Shown here piece by piece: positions 59,466 through 64,000 of a DNA stretch of 64,000 nucleotides (its first letter is position 1; each line of letters opens with the position of its first letter). Location: the NCBI RefSeq assembly GCF_049943955.1, contig NZ_JBNFTW010000005.1:295428-359427 (forward strand), given 5' to 3'. A program made the position numbers and the translations under genes. Under the pieces are notes generated by a model that saw nothing but the letters and a program-made list of their open reading frames with translations, was not told the DNA's origin and ran no database searches. The stretch comes from Desulfosporosinus sp049943955 (GTDB lineage: Bacteria > Bacillota > Desulfitobacteriia > Desulfitobacteriales > Desulfitobacteriaceae).

Positions 59466-60119
59466 TCAATCATATTGAAGGATAACAATCTCTTTATCTT
59501 CTTTGTATCCTTTTATATTGGCTTTATCAATGTCCAATTCCTTACACGTTTTAGCCTTAAACCCTGAAGCAGCAATGAATTCATCGACCTTTTCAAATAA
59601 AAAGCCAAGTAGTCCAAACGCCTTTGTCCGGTAATGCATCGGAATCACAATTGCCGGATTAAGCTGCTTCATAACTTGAACAGCATCCAGTGCATCAATG
59701 GAAGCGCGTCCACCAACGGGGAGCAGGAGTATGTCTACGGTTCCTATTTCGTTAATCTGAGTATCTGTCAGCATATGTCCCAGATCGCCGCAGTGGCAAA
59801 CCTTGATTCCATCAATACTAAAAGTATATACCGTGTTTTTTCCCCTTTTGCTGCCCAAAGCCTTGTCATGAAATGTTGCTACCCCTTTTATAGCAATACC
59901 ATTTACCGCAAAAGTTCCGAGTTCGTTGATATGGGTAAAGCTGCATTTGACTGCATTAACATTATTATGATCGAAGTGATTGTGACTAGTTGATACGATA
60001 TCCGCTTGAATTTCAGGCAGCTTATATCCCAACATATTTTTAAACGGGTCAGTGAGTATTTTTGTGCCATTTTCTGAAGTTATCAGAAAACATGATTGGC
60101 CTAACCATTTGATTTTCAA
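59466..60119 (-). CDS. UPF0173/UlaG-like metal-dependent hydrolase (MBL fold)
   Basis: About 217 residues with the binuclear metal motif SHNHFDHNN (about 45-53), KGVATFHDKALGSKRGKNT, GDLGH and VIPMHYRT, the set of the UPF0173 family. Start taken at TTG 60119 (IKWLGQSCF family opening) behind AAGGGGT; the frame extends 25 codons upstream but includes the promoter. Substrate unknown; family members hydrolyse lactones or phosphodiesters. Good sigma-A promoter upstream. Confidence 0.85.
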   Translation of the reverse strand: MKIKWLGQSCFLITSENGTKILTDPFKNMLGYKLPEIQADIVSTSHNHFDHNNVNAVKCSFTHINELGTFAVNGIAIKGVATFHDKALGSKRGKNTVYTFSIDGIKVCHCGDLGHMLTDTQINEIGTVDILLLPVGGRASIDALDAVQVMKQLNPAIVIPMHYRTKAFGLLGFLFEKVDEFIAASGFKAKTCKELDIDKANIKGYKEDKEIVILQYD

Positions 60120-60167
60120 TTTGCGGCACCCCTTTTTATGGTTGATCAGCACATTCATTATGTTAAC

Positions 60168-60228
60168 AAAAGTGGAGTGTTCCCCATTTAGCATGAATAG
60201 TATAAGCGGAGATCACTCCACTTGTCAA
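60168..60228 (-). promoter_or_regulatory. Promoter and AAGTGGAGTG inverted repeat of the MBL hydrolase gene
   Basis: TTGACA (60228-60223), 18-bp spacer, TATACT (60204-60199). A 10-bp sequence AAGTGGAGTG occurs as an inverted repeat (about 60168-60177 and 60214-60223), one arm overlapping the -35 and the other lying downstream of the start: a looping or two-site operator layout. Confidence 0.5.
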
Positions 60229-60344
60229 GATTAACTTTATATCTAAAATCATTAGGAGTTGTGAGGATTCGTACTGAACGTCGCGATGAGAGCAGTATTA
60301 ACCGACTTTTTATGTTTATGAATATCGCAAATACGTCGCACACC

Positions 60345-60388
60345 AAAAAACCGGCCAATGTCACAACGAAGTGACTTCACCCGGTTTT
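60345..60388 (-). terminator. Terminator of the EamA transporter gene
   Basis: AAAACCGG/CCGGTTTT outer arms and a GTCAC/GTGAC inner stem, with TTTTTT after it on the minus strand. Confidence 0.75.
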
Positions 60389-60453
60389 AATACCCTATTT
60401 AAATTCACAATCTCAGATCCGCCAAGATGATCAGCAACCAACTTACCAAAAAA

Positions 60454-61362
60454 TCACGCTTGACGGTGCAAATGATGTTTCAAAGGATAGGGTTGTTTCA
60501 ATTTATCTAATTTAAGCAGCAAAACTCCGGATACAATAAGCAACCCTCCAAACAGTTGGCCGCTTGTTAGTGTTTCTCCTAAAATGAAACTAGCTAATAA
60601 AGTCGTAATTGCAGGTTCTATGGTACTTAAGATAGAAGCTCGGCTTGCGCCTAAAAGGGATAGCCCTTTTTGATAACAAAAAAGAGGAATAATCGTACAT
60701 AATATGGCTGTTCCAAGGCCTACGGCCCACAGGGCCAACTGAGAGTGAGCCGAAAAGACATTGATTGGAGGATAAATTACAATGGTGGCAAACAAACAAA
60801 TGATGGTTATACAAGCGGATACGGTAAATGGATCTGACTTTTCGGAAAGATACTGTCCATTAATATTGTACAGGGCATAAAATAAGGCAGATGCAACAGC
60901 ATAAAAAAGTCCTGTCATATTCATTTTTTGCCCAGACATGTTTCCGGCATCTACAACCAGCAAGCAACCGATAAAGGCGATAAGCAAAGTAACTACCTTA
61001 ACGAATGATATTTTCTCTTTAAAAATTAAGGTGGACATAAGTACAACCATTAGAGGATAGGTATAAAGCAATATATTTGTAATGATGACAGACATATGCT
61101 TAATGGAGAGAAAATAGGTATATGAACATCCAAAAAAAAGTAAGCCCTGGAGGGCTAATTGAATAGAACAAGATTTAGATATCTTGAAGCCCTTTCTTTT
61201 ACTCACAAATAAGATAAAACCCATTAAGCTGCTGGCTATGAAAAATCGTGAGAATAACATAAGATCCATGGTTAGGCCTATGTTATACCCCCATTTTATG
61301 AATATGGGCAAAGCCCCATAGCCTATAGCAGCTAAAATAATTAATAAATAGCCATTTAGCAT
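60454..61362 (-). CDS. EamA-family (DMT) transporter
   Basis: 302 residues with ten hydrophobic helices in two EamA repeats (about 5-135 and 150-285). The ends of each repeat carry the usual glycine/proline pattern (LIAFIGCLLVVDAG; LFGGLLIVSGVLLLK). DMT exporters move amino acids or other metabolites out. GGAGAAGTG lies about 15 bases before the ATG and serves first a three-codon ORF (ATG ACA TGC TAA) overlapping the start, which could couple translation. Single gene with own terminator. Confidence 0.88.
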   Translation of the reverse strand: MLNGYLLIILAAIGYGALPIFIKWGYNIGLTMDLMLFSRFFIASSLMGFILFVSKRKGFKISKSCSIQLALQGLLFFGCSYTYFLSIKHMSVIITNILLYTYPLMVVLMSTLIFKEKISFVKVVTLLIAFIGCLLVVDAGNMSGQKMNMTGLFYAVASALFYALYNINGQYLSEKSDPFTVSACITIICLFATIVIYPPINVFSAHSQLALWAVGLGTAILCTIIPLFCYQKGLSLLGASRASILSTIEPAITTLLASFILGETLTSGQLFGGLLIVSGVLLLKLDKLKQPYPLKHHLHRQA

Positions 61363-61540
61363 GTCATTGTTTCACTTCTCCTAACACATATTACCCGATA
61401 CTTAAAATTATAGGTAACGAACCGACTATTTACCAATACCTAATGATTATATAGGGTATACACAAAATTTTAGTAATTTTACGTGTAGCAAAAAAGTGAA
61501 CCTAGAAATGCCAAAATCGTAAAAAGCAAACACCAATATA

Positions 61541-62782
61541 CTATGACTTAAGAACTTTACAAGTACCTCTATTCATAGCTGCTACTGCCGCCGCCACTAG
61601 AATTATTCCCATTACGGCAGGCGCGTAATGTCCAAGGGATACATACAATCCACCTCCAAGGATAGGCCCGATGATTCGCGTCAAAGCCTGAACGGACTGA
61701 CTGCCTCCTTGAACCCTGCCTTGCTCATCAGAGCTGACAGCACAGGAAGTTATTCCATTTACAGCCGGGCCAAAAATGGCATCTCCAAAACCGAACACAA
61801 TTGTACCTGCGATAAAAAATGGAAAGTATAAGAATATACCGGATACCGCAATGAGAGCATAAGCTATAGTCTCAGAAACCATGCCCAGAACTGCAATTTG
61901 TGACACTTTGAGTTTCTTCAGAAGCTTGGGCATTATAAGACTTTGAGTAATAATATCCAGTGCGCCGAGAATAGAGAACATAACTCCTATTATCGCCGGG
62001 CCCCATTTAAAGGCATCTTTGGCGAATTGCGAAAAAAGGGTTTGCAGAGAACCGGAGGGTACTCCGAGCAAGAATATCGCAATGAAAATCCATTTTAGAT
62101 TATTGGTAGAAACTATACTTGCTAATTGAGTAAATGGATTCAACCTCGCTAAAGAGATTGTATCCAGTCTGCGGTCTTTGCTAAGACTTTCGGGCATATA
62201 AATGGCCCCATAGACGACATTTAACAACGTTATTATTGCTCCAAAATACATGGGAGTAGAATAGCCGAAATTAGCAAGCAGTCCGCCTAGACTAGGTCCG
62301 ATGATGGAGCCTGCACCAGCTGCTGCGCCAGCCCATCCGAAGTATTTCGTTCGCTGATCCGCTGGAGTGATGTCTGCAAAATATGCCAAGATGGTGCTTA
62401 TGTTACCGCCTGTAAGCCCATCTATTATGCGTCCCAGAAACAGTACCCACAGAGCTCCGCCTATACCAAAGATCAAGTATCCGGCAGCGGAGCCCAAAAG
62501 GCATATTATGAGTATCGGACGGCGACCATACCGATCGCTCAAAGCTCCAAGCCCGGGAGCCGCAAAGAAAACGCAGACCGCGTAGATGAAGGTCAGCAGT
62601 GCAACAACTATAGCTTGATTTCCAGGACTCTTTACAAAGGGTTGTACTAAAAATGGGACAACAGGTGCTGTGAGGCCGAAACCTATACCATAAAGAAATA
62701 CGGAAATCAGACCGAATATTAAAGCATTCTTACTAACAGTTTGTTCTGTAGATTTTGTATTAATTGATTTTAATTCGCTCAT
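61541..62782 (-). CDS. MFS drug efflux transporter (TetA/multidrug type)
   Basis: About 413 residues, twelve helices; motif A GLGALSDRYGRRPILI between helices 2 and 3, and LGRIIDGLTGGN...ADITPADQRTKYFGW in helix 4-5, both typical of TetA/Bmr-like drug:H+ antiporters. Start ATG 62782 with GAGAGGAG; the longer frame crosses the promoter. Three operator copies overlap its promoter and the divergent-in-order MarR gene upstream is the presumed repressor. Confidence 0.9.
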   Translation of the reverse strand: MSELKSINTKSTEQTVSKNALIFGLISVFLYGIGFGLTAPVVPFLVQPFVKSPGNQAIVVALLTFIYAVCVFFAAPGLGALSDRYGRRPILIICLLGSAAGYLIFGIGGALWVLFLGRIIDGLTGGNISTILAYFADITPADQRTKYFGWAGAAAGAGSIIGPSLGGLLANFGYSTPMYFGAIITLLNVVYGAIYMPESLSKDRRLDTISLARLNPFTQLASIVSTNNLKWIFIAIFLLGVPSGSLQTLFSQFAKDAFKWGPAIIGVMFSILGALDIITQSLIMPKLLKKLKVSQIAVLGMVSETIAYALIAVSGIFLYFPFFIAGTIVFGFGDAIFGPAVNGITSCAVSSDEQGRVQGGSQSVQALTRIIGPILGGGLYVSLGHYAPAVMGIILVAAAVAAMNRGTCKVLKS

Positions 62783-62806
62783 CAAGATTTCTCCTCTCGA
62801 AAAAAA

Positions 62807-62887
62807 GTGGTTATGTTTCCTTGGCAACATAACCACTTTAGCATTGTATTGTTTCCGTGTCAACTATATTGTTTCCGTGTAAATTAT
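62807..62887 (-). promoter_or_regulatory. Promoter with three MarR-type operators
   Basis: Minus-strand promoter TTGACA (62863-62858), 17-bp spacer, TAAAGT (62840-62835). Operators: TTGCCAAGGAAACA within a 30-bp palindrome of perfect 11-bp arms (62807-62836), AGTTGACACGGAAACAAT over the -35 (about 62848-62865), and a third half-copy TTTACACGGAAACAAT (about 62867-62883). Same design as 29243-29304. Confidence 0.7.
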
Positions 62888-62966
62888 AAAAAGAGAAGGG
62901 TATCATACGTTGATATTCCAACGTTTTGACACTCTCCCCTTCAAGCTACATTTCATTATAATCCAA

Positions 62967-63449
62967 CTATTCAAAATCTCTTCGATTTTCTATATCTACA
63001 CTTTGCTTCTTGATTTCTTCATCCAAATGTCTTCTATACGTTTCCACGAAGCTTAGCATCGAATCAAATTGTTCCTCGGTTACCTGCTCAAATACGACTT
63101 TATCCCGCTCCTGAAACTCTTTATGCAGTTCCTCATGGACTTTGTAAATTTCTTTCCCTTGCGGAGTCAAGCGAAAATAGATTTCTTTCTTGTTAACTGG
63201 CTTCTGGTAGCTTTCAATAACGCCTTTTACAATGAGCTTCTTAGCTATTTTACTTATGGCTCCCCTAGTCATATAAAAGGACTCCGCAAGTTTTGTCACG
63301 TTGGAATCCTCATTTCTTCCGATGTATTCGATACAATGTACTTCAGAGGACTTATAACCCTTAAGACTGTCTTCCATCTTCCTATTAAGAAAAACCATCT
63401 TGTTGTATAAGTCCCTGAAGCCCATCATGAGCTGTTCTTCTTTGTCCAT
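62967..63449 (-). CDS. MarR-family repressor of the efflux locus
   Basis: 160 residues from ATG 63449 (GGGAGG site; a GTG five codons upstream is less likely). Winged helix: SNVTKLAESFYMTRGAISKI (recognition helix) and KKLIVKGVIESYQKPVNKKEIYFRLTPQG (wing), with long dimerisation helices at both ends. A matching operator overlaps its own promoter, and the same palindrome occurs at the MFS gene and at the flavodoxin gene 33 kb away, so it is the best candidate for control of all three. Confidence 0.9.
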   Translation of the reverse strand: MDKEEQLMMGFRDLYNKMVFLNRKMEDSLKGYKSSEVHCIEYIGRNEDSNVTKLAESFYMTRGAISKIAKKLIVKGVIESYQKPVNKKEIYFRLTPQGKEIYKVHEELHKEFQERDKVVFEQVTEEQFDSMLSFVETYRRHLDEEIKKQSVDIENRRDFE

Positions 63450-63484
63450 GGCCAGTCCTCCCACCCGTGCATTACCAATATTAT

Positions 63485-63515
63485 ATTAAACTTTTGTTTC
63501 TATTTCAACAATACT
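63485..63515 (-). promoter_or_regulatory. MarR gene promoter with operator
   Basis: TTGAAA (about 63508-63503), 17-bp spacer, TATAAT (about 63485-63480), with ATTGTTGAAATAGAAACAA (63512-63494) over the -35, a variant of the operator consensus. Confidence 0.55.
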
Positions 63516-63679
63516 AAGTTAGTAATTAATCGCTTGACATTATTTACAAAGATATTGAGTTATCGATTTAATCACCCATATATCCGCTCTTCTCAGGGTA
63601 GTAGATGAACACGTAGATACTCCCGGTAAAAGCGAATTCAATCATTTAATATCTATTGTTTGCAACGGACTTCGTTATA

Positions 63680-63717
63680 ATAAAACTAGGCGCACATTTT
63701 AAAGCGCCTAGTTTTAT
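63680..63717 (-). terminator. Strong terminator of the truncated aminotransferase gene
   Basis: ATAAAACTAGGCGC / GCGCCTAGTTTTAT, 14-bp perfect arms with a ten-base loop and T-rich ends on both strands. Confidence 0.85.
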
Positions 63718-63742
63718 CTTGATATATTATATTATATTTTAA

Positions 63743-63888
63743 TCATATAAACTGTTTCAAAGTTTCTCCAAGATATTTAATCCCTTCAATTATCCTCTCC
63801 TCAGGCATGTTAGAATAATTGACCCTAAAGGTGTTCTCTTTTCCGCCGTTAGGAAAGAAAGACCCCCCCGGCATGAACTGAACCCTGT
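63743..63888 (-). pseudogene. Class I/II aminotransferase, only the C-terminal end left
   Basis: Minus-strand frame VQFMPGGSFFPNGGKENTFR followed by VNYSNMPEERIIEGIKYLGE and TLKQFI before TGA, which is the C-terminus of PLP-dependent 2-aminoadipate/aromatic-type aminotransferases (PGxxF...RLNFS/xEExIxEGI). Upstream the frame breaks at the end of an IS3-family element at about 63890, so the gene is cut here. The conserved Arg of the substrate pocket (TFRVNYS) remains. Confidence 0.75.
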
Positions 63889-63889
63889 C

Positions 63890-64000
63890 TAACGGACAGT
63901 ATTAAAAAAGTCTATCGTAGAATTTCATGGATTTACGCAATCTGGCATCGCTTTTCAAGCGGTGTCAGTTTTGTTTTAAGCTGAATACGTTCATGGTTGT
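63890..64000 (-). mobile_element. IS3-family insertion sequence, 3' end of orfB (continues beyond window)
   Basis: From base 64000 the minus strand reads NHERIQLKTKLTPLEKRCQIA then TAA (63933-63935), the signature C-terminus of IS3-family integrase-type transposases (xxRIQxKxxxLTPxEyR). The rest of the element lies outside the window. It has inserted in, and truncated, the aminotransferase gene. Confidence 0.75.

Overview
The window looks like a chromosome segment of a strictly anaerobic, low-GC, spore-former-type Firmicute of the Desulfosporosinus/Desulfitobacterium kind. This is inferred from gene content and an AT-rich composition, since no rRNA or tRNA lies in the window. The supporting genes are a tungsten/molybdenum aldehyde:ferredoxin oxidoreductase, a 2-hydroxyacyl-CoA dehydratase with its activator, CCG-type Fe-S oxidoreductases, a UroD-family methyltransferase, sigma-54 promoters, several MarR regulators and IS200/IS605 elements.

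Layout. 1-5.2 kb: cell-wall hydrolase, aldo/keto reductase with ferredoxin domain, and a comparatively GC-rich amino-acid permease behind a small leader ORF. 5.3-15.2 kb (minus strand): a 2-hydroxy-acid module made of GlcD/GlcF-type dehydrogenase, 2-hydroxyacyl-CoA dehydratase (two subunits plus ATP-dependent activator), class I CoA-transferase and acyl-CoA dehydrogenase. Together they could oxidise a 2-hydroxy acid to a 2-oxo acid and reduce another portion through the enoyl-CoA to a saturated acid, as in the acrylate pathway. 15.2-28.5 kb: an accessory, decaying zone with transposase, HD-GYP, SelO, hemerythrin and metallo-beta-lactamase remnants and an IS200/IS605 element, among intact genes for MsrAB, L,D-transpeptidase, GDPD, a siroheme nitrite reductase, an MFS pump with a MarR regulator, and YmaF.

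28.5-39.3 kb: a flavodoxin-family oxidoreductase with two MarR-type operators, a methyltransferase-DedA-two-component operon, assorted single genes and a second TnpB element. 39.3-54.8 kb: the metabolic core. A 6S-like RNA gene lies next to a minus-strand block for pterin-cofactor assembly (MoaD, ThiF/MoeB, MoeA, MoeA fused to a binding-protein domain), AOR, a plus-strand tungstate/molybdate ABC importer, an HTH regulator carrying the same binding-protein domain, a membrane Hdr-like Fe-S oxidoreductase and an iron alcohol dehydrogenase. AOR and the alcohol dehydrogenase each have a textbook sigma-54 -24/-12 promoter with a similar upstream sequence module, so aldehyde and alcohol metabolism is probably co-activated. 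55-64 kb: methyltransferase, MarR-GNAT fusion, a LysM mini-protein with two tandem anchored paralogues, MBL hydrolase, two transporters, a MarR regulator, and at the edge an aminotransferase cut by an IS3-family element.

The most interesting signals are regulatory or RNA-level: the sigma-54 pair with its shared upstream module; a MarR operator family linking genes 33 kb apart, with the -35 box inside the operator; three orphan TnpB-omegaRNA-like elements with covarying hairpins; a LexA-box palindrome upstream of a TnpB gene; and a 190-nt structured RNA gene.
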